Of a stretch of DNA of 64,000 nt, positions 1 to 7,962 are shown one piece after another. The stretch spans positions 5,208,501 to 5,272,500 of the forward strand of contig NZ_AP025344.1 in assembly GCF_021654795.1 (NCBI RefSeq). The letters run 5' to 3'. The first letter of the stretch is position 1. Every line of letters starts with the position of its first letter. The DNA comes from Paenibacillus dendritiformis. Lineage in GTDB: Bacteria > Bacillota > Bacilli > Paenibacillales > Paenibacillaceae. A program made the translations under genes and the position numbers. Under the pieces are notes generated by a model. It was not told the origin of the DNA. It saw only the letters and a list, made by a program, of their open reading frames with translations, and did not search any database.

Positions 1-45
1 CGCCGCGCTTTGCATCCCGTCCCCCATCCAGACAGAGCCGATTGG

Positions 46-74
46 TTCGTTGCCGGGAGGCGATTTGCTATAAT
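46..74 (+). promoter_or_regulatory. Possible sigma-A promoter of the serine protease gene
   Basis: A perfect TATAAT lies at 69-74. The best -35 at 17-base spacing is a poor TTCGTT (46-51). It sits about 78 bases before the start codon. The -10 is convincing, the -35 is not. Confidence 0.4.
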
Positions 75-151
75 ACCCGTATGAGCCCTGCCGCAAGGGC
101 ATGACATATTCCAGGTTCTCTCCACGAATCTGATGCGAGGAGGAAAAAGCG

Positions 152-1210
152 ATGAATCCAAGCAAGCCGAACGATGCGAAGCGATCGTCCGATCCGGCCC
201 CGGCCGTGGAATCGGCACAGCGTTCCGTTCTAGGGAGCTCCGGAAGCGAGATCGTGGATGCCGGGGATGTCTCAGCCGCCCGCAAGGAGACGATGGAAGC
301 TTGGGACGCGAGGGAAGAAGAGTACGGCCGGGAACAGGCCCGGGCCGGATATGCGGAAGCCTCCAGCGAACGGGAGCAGTCTGCCATAGCGCAGCGGCCC
401 GGCGAATGGCCGCAACAGGGCTATTCGGAACCGTTAACCGCAGCAGAATTCGAGGAGTGGATTGGAGAAGGCGAGGACGAAGAGGAGGATCCAGATCCTG
501 GTCCGCGAAGACAATGGATGACAAAATCGATCACGGTACTGCTGGCCCTGATGCTGTTCGGCAATGTGATCGCATTCTGGCCGCAGATCTATAATCTCCC
601 TGCCCTCCGCTTCCTCCATGCGGACAAAGAATTATCGCAGAGTGAACAGATCCGGCAGTACAAGCAGGCGGTCGTCATCGTCAATGCGCGCGATCGGAAG
701 GGTACCGGCTTCAATGTGGCCGCGGAAGGCATCATCATTACGAACCGCCATGTGATGGCGGAGGACAAGACCGGATCGGTCACGTTTCAAAACAATCAAA
801 CCTATCTCGCCGATGTGATCGCTAGCGACGCTGCCCTGGATGTAGCGGTTTTGAAGCTGCGGGAGAATACCGACTCTTTGCCTGCCCTGCCGCTGGAGAC
901 GAACTCCGGATGGCGGGAAGGCGCCCAAGTTCATATCATTGGCAACCCGCTCTCCTTCTACCATATCGCGATCGAAGGCCAGATTCTCGGTCTGGCCCCG
1001 CTGCAGCAGCGCGAGCGGCCCGTGCTGATGATTCAGGCTCCGATCCATTCAGGCAACAGCGGCAGCCCAGTCGTGAACGAGCAGGGCCGCGTCATCGCCG
1101 TCGTCTTCGCCACCTCGACCGTGAAGCAGGGCGAGGAATCGATCGATGTCGGACTTGCCATCCCGATCGAAGATGTTCGGCCTTATCTGAACGAAGCCGG
1201 TCAGGAGTAG
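152..1210 (+). CDS. Membrane-anchored trypsin-like serine protease (HtrA-like)
   Basis: This is a 352-residue protein with a long acidic, low-complexity cytoplasmic N-terminus (about 1-120), one membrane segment (about 125-143) and an extracytoplasmic chymotrypsin-fold domain. The catalytic triad is readable: His in NRHVM (about residue 200), Asp in ALDVAVLK (about 230) and Ser in GNSGSP (about 303). That spacing fits the HtrA/DegP group. No PDZ domain follows, so the protein ends right after the protease domain. This is shorter than a full HtrA. The start is supported by GGAGG eight bases upstream. It is monocistronic and converges on cysC. Inference: a surface protease in envelope stress or protein processing; the substrate is unknown. 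Confidence 0.85.
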   Translation: MNPSKPNDAKRSSDPAPAVESAQRSVLGSSGSEIVDAGDVSAARKETMEAWDAREEEYGREQARAGYAEASSEREQSAIAQRPGEWPQQGYSEPLTAAEFEEWIGEGEDEEEDPDPGPRRQWMTKSITVLLALMLFGNVIAFWPQIYNLPALRFLHADKELSQSEQIRQYKQAVVIVNARDRKGTGFNVAAEGIIITNRHVMAEDKTGSVTFQNNQTYLADVIASDAALDVAVLKLRENTDSLPALPLETNSGWREGAQVHIIGNPLSFYHIAIEGQILGLAPLQQRERPVLMIQAPIHSGNSGSPVVNEQGRVIAVVFATSTVKQGEESIDVGLAIPIEDVRPYLNEAGQE

Positions 1211-1316
1211 CATTACGGCCGACCGATTTCCTTGCTGCACCATTATTTGCCCCTCACCGTCTCCGGTCCGGGAATTCGGATGCCCGCGGCCTGGCGAAGA
1301 GCCTTGAGCATGACTT

Positions 1317-1847
1317 CTAGGCCAGCAAGGACAGCTCCTTCAGCCGGTTAAGGGCGAGCTGCACTCCTTCCTCCACGGAGCAGCGGTCCGTCGGAAGGAC
1401 AATCTCGGGGGCCTCGGGAGGCTCATACACATCCGAGACGCCGGTGAACATCGGAATATCTCCCTGCCGGGCCCGCGCGTACAAGCCCTTCGGATCGCGC
1501 CGCTCGCACTCGTCGAGCGGACAATCGACGAACACTTCGACGAAAGGCGCCAACTGCTCGCTTGCGTATGCGCGCATATCCCGGTACGGGCTGATCACCG
1601 AGACGACCGGAATAATTCCGTTGCGGGCCAGCAGCCCGCTTATATATACGATCCGGCGGATATTCTCCATCCGGTCTTCCCGGCTGAAGCCAAGCCCCTT
1701 GCCAATGGCGGCCCGAAGCTCATCGCCGTCCAGACATTCGGCCCGGCGGCCATGCGACCGGAGCGCGGACGCGATCGCATGCGCCATCGTCGTCTTGCCC
1801 GCCCCGGAGTATCCCGTCAGCCATAATGTGAATGCGTGTTCAGACAA
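1317..1847 (-). CDS. cysC: Adenylylsulfate (APS) kinase
   Basis: The product phosphorylates APS to PAPS with ATP. The P-loop GYSGAGKTT stands close to the N-terminus, followed by the usual CysC order (DGDELR, then GFSREDR, then FVDCPLDECERRDPKGLY). The start chosen here is TTG at 1847, because AAGGAGG lies eight bases before it and the resulting 176-residue protein begins just before the kinase fold; an ATG further upstream would add an unsupported extension. The start overlaps the end of the preceding radical-SAM gene by eight bases, so the two are probably translationally coupled. No sulfate-assimilation gene (cysD, cysN, cysH) is nearby. This suggests that the enzyme serves the STM4011-4015 operon rather than cysteine synthesis, but that is inference. 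Confidence 0.88.
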   Translation of the reverse strand: MSEHAFTLWLTGYSGAGKTTMAHAIASALRSHGRRAECLDGDELRAAIGKGLGFSREDRMENIRRIVYISGLLARNGIIPVVSVISPYRDMRAYASEQLAPFVEVFVDCPLDECERRDPKGLYARARQGDIPMFTGVSDVYEPPEAPEIVLPTDRCSVEEGVQLALNRLKELSLLA

Positions 1848-2730
1848 TCGTTGTTCCCTCCTTGCGCATGGAGCCATGCCGCGCAGGGATGCGTTCCAGC
1901 AATCCCTCCGCATACATTGCGCCCAGCTCCAATTCCGGCATATGAATATATCCGATATAACAGCCGCAGCTCTTCATCCCGCAGGCACGCTCTGCCGACA
2001 GTCCTTCCAGCCCGTCCCGGTACAGGTGGCCGATGACGCGCCGATCCTGATAGCAGCGCTTCACGATGCCGGAGCCCTGAACGTAGAAGACGGTCTCCCC
2101 CGCTGCGCAGGGCCGGCCGAGGCTATCGTAATCCCTCAGATTGATCGCAAAATAAGGATCGACGACCTGCAGCCGCTTCACTTCTTCCGCCGTATAATAA
2201 TCCGGCCGATCCTTATAGGCGTTCACCCAGACGTACACGTCTTCCGGCAGCAAGCGCCGGATCTCCTCGATCGCGCCGAAGGCGCTTCTGACCCCGACGG
2301 TTCCGACGCTGAAGGAGATGCCCTGCTCGTACAGCCGCATGCATTGCGACAGAAAGCCGTCCAGGCTTGTCTGGCCCGGATGATACGTGACCCAGAAGGC
2401 CGCCTTGTCCCGGTTCAGCCGCTCCGTCCAATCCAACCGGCAGGACAGGTTCGTCTGAATGGCCACCTTCTCGATGTGCGGAAGCGCAGACAGCTCGGTC
2501 ATCGCCTCCCTGTACCAACGGTGAATCAGCGCCTCCCCATACGGATTGAAAAACAAGGCCAGCCGATGCCCGGCTTCCTCCTGCGCCCGGATCCAGCCCA
2601 TGAACGTCTCCAGCTGACGCTTGTCCTCGGCCAGCGTCTCCCTGCTGTCCTTGGTTTTGCTGAACGGGCAGTACGGACAGGCATAGTTGCAGGACGACAG
2701 CTTCCCCCGATAATAGAGCACCGCCCTCAT
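1840..2730 (-). CDS. STM4011 family radical SAM protein
   Basis: This is a 296-residue protein with a radical-SAM cluster motif near the N-terminus (CNYACPYC, about residues 14-21), which binds the 4Fe-4S cluster and SAM. A C-terminal set of cysteines (CYQD, CGMKSCGCY) could hold an extra iron-sulfur cluster, as in SPASM-like proteins. It matches the family named after Salmonella STM4011, found in a conserved cluster with STM4012-4015 whose chemistry is not known. The ATG overlaps the TGA of the STM4012 gene by four bases. The downstream cysC start lies inside its last codons. The reaction and substrate cannot be told from sequence. Confidence 0.85.
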   Translation of the reverse strand: MRAVLYYRGKLSSCNYACPYCPFSKTKDSRETLAEDKRQLETFMGWIRAQEEAGHRLALFFNPYGEALIHRWYREAMTELSALPHIEKVAIQTNLSCRLDWTERLNRDKAAFWVTYHPGQTSLDGFLSQCMRLYEQGISFSVGTVGVRSAFGAIEEIRRLLPEDVYVWVNAYKDRPDYYTAEEVKRLQVVDPYFAINLRDYDSLGRPCAAGETVFYVQGSGIVKRCYQDRRVIGHLYRDGLEGLSAERACGMKSCGCYIGYIHMPELELGAMYAEGLLERIPARHGSMRKEGTTIV

Positions 2731-4058
2731 CGCAACTCATATCCTTCCATCCGCTCTCTTACGCCGGCGGAGATCAACTCGTCCCCGATCGCGTCGGAAT
2801 ACGCCATCCCGAGCGTCGTCAGACGCAGCACGCCCGCTTCCAGCTCGGCCAGGCCGAGGCGAAGCAGCTGCTCAAGCTCGGGATGATCCCGCATCGCCTC
2901 GCTGCCGAAGCGCTCCGCATAGGCGGCCAGCTCCAGCCCTTCGCGATGAAGAATCGCCTTCAGCAGATAGCGCCGCTTCTGTTCCGCCTCGTTCAGCACG
3001 AAGCCGTAATCGGCCCGATCATGCCGCTCCGCTGCCACATAGTCGGCGATGATGCTTCTCGTCGCCGCTTGGCTTACCCCGTAGCGCGACGCATAATGCA
3101 CGCGGCGCGTATACGAGCGGGCTCCGCAGCCCAGGCCGACCATCCCTTCCTCCTGACAGCTGAAGGGCAGAATCCGCTTGTGATCGAAGCCGTTCACCTT
3201 GGAGAAGCGCCGCATCGAGTACTGCGTATACCCCGCTTCCTCCAGCCGTTGGCGCGCCATCTCGTACAGCTCCAGCCGGATGTCCGCGCCCTGCTTGCGC
3301 ATCTGATCGGGCTTCAGTATCGTATTCTCCCGCGTATACAGCGGGTAGATGAAGATCTCCCCCGGCCCGTAGGCGATCGCCTTCTCCAGCGAGTACAGCC
3401 AAGAGTCCGGCGTCTGCCCTGGCAAACCGTAGATCAGATCGACATTTACCAATGGGAAGCCGAATGCCATCAGCCGCTCCAGCGCTTCCTCGGCCAACCG
3501 CGGCTTCTGCGGCCGGTAGATCGCCGCCGCTTCTTGCTCGACGAAGCTCTGGATGCCGATGCTGACGCGGTCCGTCAGCCGATCCTTGAGGACATGCAGC
3601 CGCTCCTCCGTCACCGTGTCCGGCGATGTCTCCACCGAGACGGATGCCTGCGACGGATCCAGTCCCATCACCCGCTCCGCAATATCGAACAGCCGGTTCA
3701 GCAGGGGGGCCTCCAGCAGCGTGGGCGTCCCCCCGCCGACGGCAAAGCGGGAAAAAGGCCGGCCGGCGAACCAGGGCGCCCATTGCCGGGCCTGCCGCTC
3801 CAGCGCATCCACATACTGCTCATGCACATCGGCCCGCCGGTCCGGCAGCGTGAACAGATTGCAGAAGCCGCACCGGGCGCCGCAGAACGGGATATGCATA
3901 TAGAGGAAGTAATAGTCCGTCTCCTCCCGCTTCCACAGCTCCTCCAACGGCAGCGCCGGCTCAAGGGGACGGTAAGCCGTCTTGTGCGGATACGAATACA
4001 GATACGATCGGTACGGAGCTCGCAGCCAACGCCGCCGCTCCTCTGCCAGTTCGTCCAT
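2727..4058 (-). CDS. STM4012 family radical SAM protein (HemW/HemN-like)
   Basis: The protein resembles coproporphyrinogen III oxidase-like radical SAM enzymes. It carries the HemN-type cluster motif HIPFCGARCGFCNLF (about residues 57-71), then GGGTPT and DLIYGLPGQT. I place the start at 4058 because AAGGAG lies seven bases upstream and this gives 443 residues, typical of the family. An in-frame ATG at 4187 would add 43 low-complexity, charged residues. It is the fourth gene of the operon. It follows the STM4013 gene after a 146-base gap and overlaps the next gene by four bases. It is unlikely to be a haem enzyme in this context. Its partner in chemistry is probably the STM4011 protein (inference). 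Confidence 0.85.
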   Translation of the reverse strand: MDELAEERRRWLRAPYRSYLYSYPHKTAYRPLEPALPLEELWKREETDYYFLYMHIPFCGARCGFCNLFTLPDRRADVHEQYVDALERQARQWAPWFAGRPFSRFAVGGGTPTLLEAPLLNRLFDIAERVMGLDPSQASVSVETSPDTVTEERLHVLKDRLTDRVSIGIQSFVEQEAAAIYRPQKPRLAEEALERLMAFGFPLVNVDLIYGLPGQTPDSWLYSLEKAIAYGPGEIFIYPLYTRENTILKPDQMRKQGADIRLELYEMARQRLEEAGYTQYSMRRFSKVNGFDHKRILPFSCQEEGMVGLGCGARSYTRRVHYASRYGVSQAATRSIIADYVAAERHDRADYGFVLNEAEQKRRYLLKAILHREGLELAAYAERFGSEAMRDHPELEQLLRLGLAELEAGVLRLTTLGMAYSDAIGDELISAGVRERMEGYELR

Positions 4059-4204
4059 TATTTCGCTCCTTGGCTCGTCAGCCTGCCCCTCCGTTCGGCC
4101 TTCCGCCCGTCTATCCGTCAGCCTGTCTGTTCCCCTGTCCATTGGCCCGTTCACCCCGGCCGGAATTGATTGCGGCGCCCTCATCATGCCTCTCCCCTCT
4201 CTCA
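4059..4204 (-). other. Low-complexity gap between the STM4013 and STM4012 genes
   Basis: This is the only real gap in an otherwise overlapping operon. On the minus strand it is built of loose repeats of GACAGG and CAGGCTGACG. No terminator or promoter is evident. If translated from the ATG at 4187 it would give a charged repetitive leader, which I regard as less likely than a non-coding linker. Confidence 0.4.
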
Positions 4205-4987
4205 TCATAGAAAAAACTCCCGGTACGGCACATTCCATACGACCTCGTGCGCAAGGCGATGCCCATGATAGCCATCCTCGCCATAAGCGGTGCCGTGATC
4301 GGAGAACGCCATGCAAAATGTCTTGCCCCGCTTGCGCAGCGCATCGAACAGATCGCCAAGCTGCTTGTCCACATAGCGCAGCGCCGCCCGCTGCGTCTCG
4401 ACTGAATCCTCCCTCGCGCCGGGAATGAAATAATGGTTCGGCCCGTGAATCGCCGACACATTCAGGAACAGGAACAGCCGCTGCCCCGGATCGGCCCGAT
4501 CCAGCAGCTTGAGCGCATGCTGCACCTGATGCTCGGTGGAGCGCGGGTTCGTCACCCCGAAGGTCATCCGCCAATAGCTCTCCTGGAAATAGCCGGGCAG
4601 CACTTTGGCCAGCTTGTTCTTTTTCGTGAAAAAAATAACCCCGCCGATGCATATCGTCCGGTATCCTTCCGCCGCCAGGCCGGAGACGATATCCGGCGCA
4701 TCGAATTGCCATGTGTGCGGATGGGTCTTCAATCCGGTATTGCGCGTATGGAACAGCCGGATATGAGATGCCTTATCGGTGTTCGCCGGCGTAGGCAGGA
4801 AGCCTCCGAAAAAGGCATGGTGCGCCGCATAGGTGAAGCTGCCCGGCGTATGCCGCTTCTCCCACGGGCCGTCCGCGCACAGGTTCGGACAGTTCGCTTC
4901 CTCCAGCTTCGCCGCGTCATACCGCAGCGTGTCGAGCGTTATCATGACAATATCGTGGGTGCCCACGATTTGATTCATATCGATCAT
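4205..4987 (-). CDS. STM4013/SEN3800 family sulfatase-like hydrolase
   Basis: The 260-residue protein has the alkaline-phosphatase/sulfatase fold. Metal-site segments include ITLDTLRYDA near the N-terminus and FSDHGTAYGEDGYHGHR near the C-terminus. The nucleophile position, where sulfatases carry formylglycine-Cys/Ser and phosphatases Thr/Ser, appears to fall in the TPGSFTYAAHH stretch. Family members are shorter than classical sulfatases. The start at 4987 overlaps the STM4014 stop by four bases (ATGA). In this genome the operon ends in an APS kinase. A hydrolase of the sulfatase fold together with a PAPS-making enzyme makes sulfuryl or phosphoryl transfer a reasonable theme, but this is inference. 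Confidence 0.82.
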   Translation of the reverse strand: MIDMNQIVGTHDIVMITLDTLRYDAAKLEEANCPNLCADGPWEKRHTPGSFTYAAHHAFFGGFLPTPANTDKASHIRLFHTRNTGLKTHPHTWQFDAPDIVSGLAAEGYRTICIGGVIFFTKKNKLAKVLPGYFQESYWRMTFGVTNPRSTEHQVQHALKLLDRADPGQRLFLFLNVSAIHGPNHYFIPGAREDSVETQRAALRYVDKQLGDLFDALRKRGKTFCMAFSDHGTAYGEDGYHGHRLAHEVVWNVPYREFFL

Positions 4988-6237
4988 TGGTGATTTTTCC
5001 TTTCTTGCAGTTGGCGCATCTGCCATTCGTAGGTGTCCCACCCTTCATATTCGACCCGATAGAGCAGATCGCCGAAGGGATTGATGTCGACGGCATAGGT
5101 CATCCCGCTGCCGCGCCGGACGAGCACGTCGATTCCCGCCACGGACGAGGCCGGGAAGGACGCCAAGGCCGCTTCCGCGGTCGAGGCTACCGCTTCCGCC
5201 ACCCCGGAAGCGATCATGCCTTCGTCCATCGGACGGCGCTCATTCCGCAGGTGCAGGTTCGTGATCGGGCTGGAGCTGAGCCGCAAGACGGCATGGCAAG
5301 CCGACCCGTTCACGACGAGTTGGCGGACATCGAATGATTTGCCGTCGAGGCGCTCCTTCGCGATCCAGCGCTCCGCATGAGCCCCTTCTCCGCAGAGCCA
5401 ATCGACCATTCGGCGGATCACCGCATGATCCCGGTATTGCCGCAGGCGTCCCGAATTGAAAAAGACAGTCTCTCCCGCCCGTTCCTCCATCTCCAGCGTC
5501 GTGACCGCCAGCTCGGCTCCGGTCGAGGGCTGGCACTGATAGGCAATGACCCCGGCCGCTCCGGAGCCGCAGGCCAGCTTGAGGAAGAGGCGGTGCATGC
5601 CGCTCGACCGGATGGCCGCCTGCAGCCCTTCATAGCCGGTAATCGAACCGGCCGGGGCCGGGAGATCGGGGATCGGCACGCCATGCCGGGACAGATGCTC
5701 CCAGCAGCGCCGCTTGTCGAACATGACCGCAATATCGGCGGGATCGTTCACCCAGCGCACCGGGATGCCGGCCGATGAGGCCTGCAGCCGGAGCCGGGCG
5801 AGCAAGCGGCCATAGCCCCGGAACCATTGGGCCGGATAGCGGATCCGCCCATGCTCTTCGGGAAGGCGCCGCGCCGACTCCGCCGGGATGCTCTCCTGGC
5901 CCCGCGCCCCTTGCTCGTCCGCGGATCCGTTCAGGGCGCCGAGCGCGATCAGCTCCCGCTCGACTTCGGGATGCTCGCCCGGAGCATCCAGGCGGATGAT
6001 CGGGCTTCCCGCCCCCGAACGGCGCACGCGGTCCAGCAATTCCTCCAGCGAGGCGTCTCCCTGCAGCAGCTCCTGATAGGTGAGCAGCAACGCGGGCGCC
6101 AGCCCGAATCTGCGGCGGGCCGCCTGCAGACCGTCCGTGCGCCGGTTCCCGGCATTGCCGATCAGGATGTACGGGGCGTGCCCTGCCGTTCCTTCCCGCA
6201 CGGCACCCAGATCGGCGCTTGGTTCATGCCTAGACAT
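4984..6237 (-). CDS. STM4014 family protein, ATP-grasp-like
   Basis: This 417-residue protein has features of an ATP-grasp ligase: a central LKLACGSGAAGVIAY lysine/glycine loop, an IDVLV strand and a metal-binding DINPFGD near the C-terminus. ATP-grasp enzymes join a carboxylate to an amine or thiol by an acyl phosphate. The start at 6237 is set by GGAG..GGATAAGC just upstream; it lies eight bases after the STM4015 stop. It overlaps the STM4013 start. Within the cluster it is the only ligase-type enzyme, so it may load or join the substrate on which the two radical SAM proteins act (inference). Confidence 0.82.
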   Translation of the reverse strand: MSRHEPSADLGAVREGTAGHAPYILIGNAGNRRTDGLQAARRRFGLAPALLLTYQELLQGDASLEELLDRVRRSGAGSPIIRLDAPGEHPEVERELIALGALNGSADEQGARGQESIPAESARRLPEEHGRIRYPAQWFRGYGRLLARLRLQASSAGIPVRWVNDPADIAVMFDKRRCWEHLSRHGVPIPDLPAPAGSITGYEGLQAAIRSSGMHRLFLKLACGSGAAGVIAYQCQPSTGAELAVTTLEMEERAGETVFFNSGRLRQYRDHAVIRRMVDWLCGEGAHAERWIAKERLDGKSFDVRQLVVNGSACHAVLRLSSSPITNLHLRNERRPMDEGMIASGVAEAVASTAEAALASFPASSVAGIDVLVRRGSGMTYAVDINPFGDLLYRVEYEGWDTYEWQMRQLQERKNHQ

Positions 6238-6245
6238 GCTTATCC

Positions 6246-7085
6246 CTACTCCGTCAGGAACGGATAGCGCCATTCGTCTTCCGTATCCTGCTGATCGCTG
6301 ACATCGACGGGAAGTCCGGAATCTTGCCAGCGCTTCACCATCTCGTCCGACATATAATGGTATTTAAGATCAAGATGCTTCAGCTTCTTGATCCGGGCAC
6401 TGGCGAGCAGCGCTTCCGCGCCTGCATCCGACAAGGTGCCGTATGACAGATCGAGCGTCTCCAGTTGATCCAGAATCGGCGCATCGGCCAGCGCTTGCGC
6501 AATCTCGTCCTGAATCTCGCTGTCCTTCAATCCGAGGTAGGTCAGCTTCGGAAATAAACCGGGATCCGCTACAGACAACACGTCATCGATCGAACCCGAG
6601 AAGCCGTACTCATCCACGCCGAGATACAGCTCCAGCTTCCGCAGCTCCGGCAGCTTCGCGTTCCGGATGTCGGCCAGCACCTCTGCAGGCAGTCCGCCGC
6701 AAATAATGACCAACTCCTTAAGCCGCGCATGCTCCAAGGGCTCCAGACGCAGGTCCGTGCTTCCTTTGATCGTGAATGATTCCAGATTCGGATACGCCTT
6801 CAGCACAGGAGACAGGTTCGTCTGCATAATCCAGGAGACCTCGCAATCTTCATAGTCCATATCTCCGATGAACAGCTTTTTCAAGTTCGGGAACCGTTCC
6901 CGGTTCGCAATCAAGGTGTCGAGGAAGCTCTCGGGGGAATCCTCGTAGGCCTGTCCCCAATCGCCGATAATCAAGCTGACCAGCTGCTGGCTATGCTCTC
7001 CGGCTGCCAGCTTCTCGATCAGCGCAGACATCCTCTCTCCGTCTTCATATTCTTCATAGCCAACCGATAAACGAATTTCAATCAC
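6246..7085 (-). CDS. STM4015 family leucine-rich-repeat protein
   Basis: First gene of the operon, 279 residues. From about residue 80 it contains degenerate leucine-rich repeats (for example LKELVIICGG, LRKLELYLG, LTYLGLKDSEI, LETLDLSYGTL, LKHLDLKYHYM). It has no signal peptide or membrane segment, so it should be cytosolic. It starts with GTG at 7085, preceded by GGGAGGGCT. LRR proteins are usually binding scaffolds. In a cluster with two radical SAM enzymes and an ATP-grasp protein it could be the recognition subunit or the carrier protein. Its role is not known. Confidence 0.82.
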   Translation of the reverse strand: MIEIRLSVGYEEYEDGERMSALIEKLAAGEHSQQLVSLIIGDWGQAYEDSPESFLDTLIANRERFPNLKKLFIGDMDYEDCEVSWIMQTNLSPVLKAYPNLESFTIKGSTDLRLEPLEHARLKELVIICGGLPAEVLADIRNAKLPELRKLELYLGVDEYGFSGSIDDVLSVADPGLFPKLTYLGLKDSEIQDEIAQALADAPILDQLETLDLSYGTLSDAGAEALLASARIKKLKHLDLKYHYMSDEMVKRWQDSGLPVDVSDQQDTEDEWRYPFLTE

Positions 7086-7457
7086 AGATAGCCCTCCCGT
7101 GGCGATATTGGTTTCCTATAGCGGTTACGGCAACCTATTCTTTTTCAACATGCCGGGAAAAAGTCCTGTATCGGTTCCACATTTTGGGCCTAAATTGCCG
7201 CAAAATGAATCCAAAGTCACGGGACGGTGGAAATGAATGGTTGATACAATAGAAGTCCCCTCTTCTGTATATTGTTCGGTAGCGGCGGCCCGTGCCCCTC
7301 TCTATGCCCGAACGTATGCGAAGGGGATGGCACAACACGATGCAGATGGGATACCGCTAACAGCAACATAGCGGTCCAGAGCCCCTCCGGGCCCTGCGCT
7401 CAGCCGCTTGCCGGGCAGGATCCGGCGGCATCCTGTCCGAGACGAAGGAGAATCCGA
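7086..7457. other. Divergent intergenic region before the STM4015 operon
   Basis: This 372-base gap separates the minus-strand operon from a plus-strand small membrane protein. A candidate minus-strand promoter has TTGCCG (complement of 7128-7133), 17 bases and CAATAT (complement of 7105-7110). No convincing plus-strand promoter or structured RNA is seen. Confidence 0.35.
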
Positions 7458-7841
7458 ATGGAGAACACGACGTTGTGGATCATCATTGGAATTTTGGTGA
7501 TCGATATTATCATTGTATTGTGCGTGGTATCGTCTATCTTGCGCAAGAAAAAGCGCGCGAGACAAGAAGAGCATGAAGTAATGACGCGAGGCATCCCCGC
7601 CACCGCCACAATTATGTCCCTGTCGCCGACAACAACCCACATCGATGATCAACCTGTTGTTCTGCTGTCATTGGACGTGGCGATGCCGAACGGAGAATCG
7701 TTTCCATTGGAGATCAAAACGGCCATTCATATGATAAACATTCCGCAATTCCAGGAAGGGGCGCAGATCAGCGTCAAAGTGCTGGAGGAACACGGAACGA
7801 AGCGCGTCGCCGTCCTTGGCACCGGCATGAAGACCCATTGA
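7458..7841 (+). CDS. Small single-pass membrane protein, unknown
   Basis: This is a 127-residue protein with one strongly hydrophobic N-terminal segment (about residues 6-29) followed by a KKKRAR stop-transfer cluster, so the rest is predicted cytosolic. The soluble part is beta-rich and resembles DUF3592-like or NfeD-like small folds in layout only. The ATG is preceded by AAGGAGAATCCG. It stands alone and ends shortly before a strong hairpin terminator. I do not recognise the family. Confidence 0.7.
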   Translation: MENTTLWIIIGILVIDIIIVLCVVSSILRKKKRARQEEHEVMTRGIPATATIMSLSPTTTHIDDQPVVLLSLDVAMPNGESFPLEIKTAIHMINIPQFQEGAQISVKVLEEHGTKRVAVLGTGMKTH

Positions 7842-7924
7842 CCCGTCCGCCTCTCCCGCGCCGTTCCCGAACCGCCTCGGCGAAGCGCTTGGTCGGCGCA
7901 ACTCGGGCAGGGGGACGAACCTGA

Positions 7925-7948
7925 AATAGGGGGCCGTGGCCCCCTATT
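7925..7948. terminator. Bidirectional hairpin terminator
   Basis: An 11-base perfect inverted repeat (AATAGGGGGCC and its complement) with a two-base centre lies between two convergent genes. T-rich flanks are short, so it may act in both directions. Confidence 0.65.
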
Positions 7949-7962
7949 CTGTCCCGCCCAGA

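Noticed and set aside
2883..4169. Long plus-strand open frame opposite the STM4012 gene
   Set aside because: An antisense shadow of a GC-rich gene: no ribosome site, arginine-rich translation and no recognisable motif.
4059..4187. 43-residue N-terminal extension of the STM4012 protein
   Set aside because: Low-complexity charged sequence; the ATG at 4058 has a much better ribosome site and gives the family's usual length.
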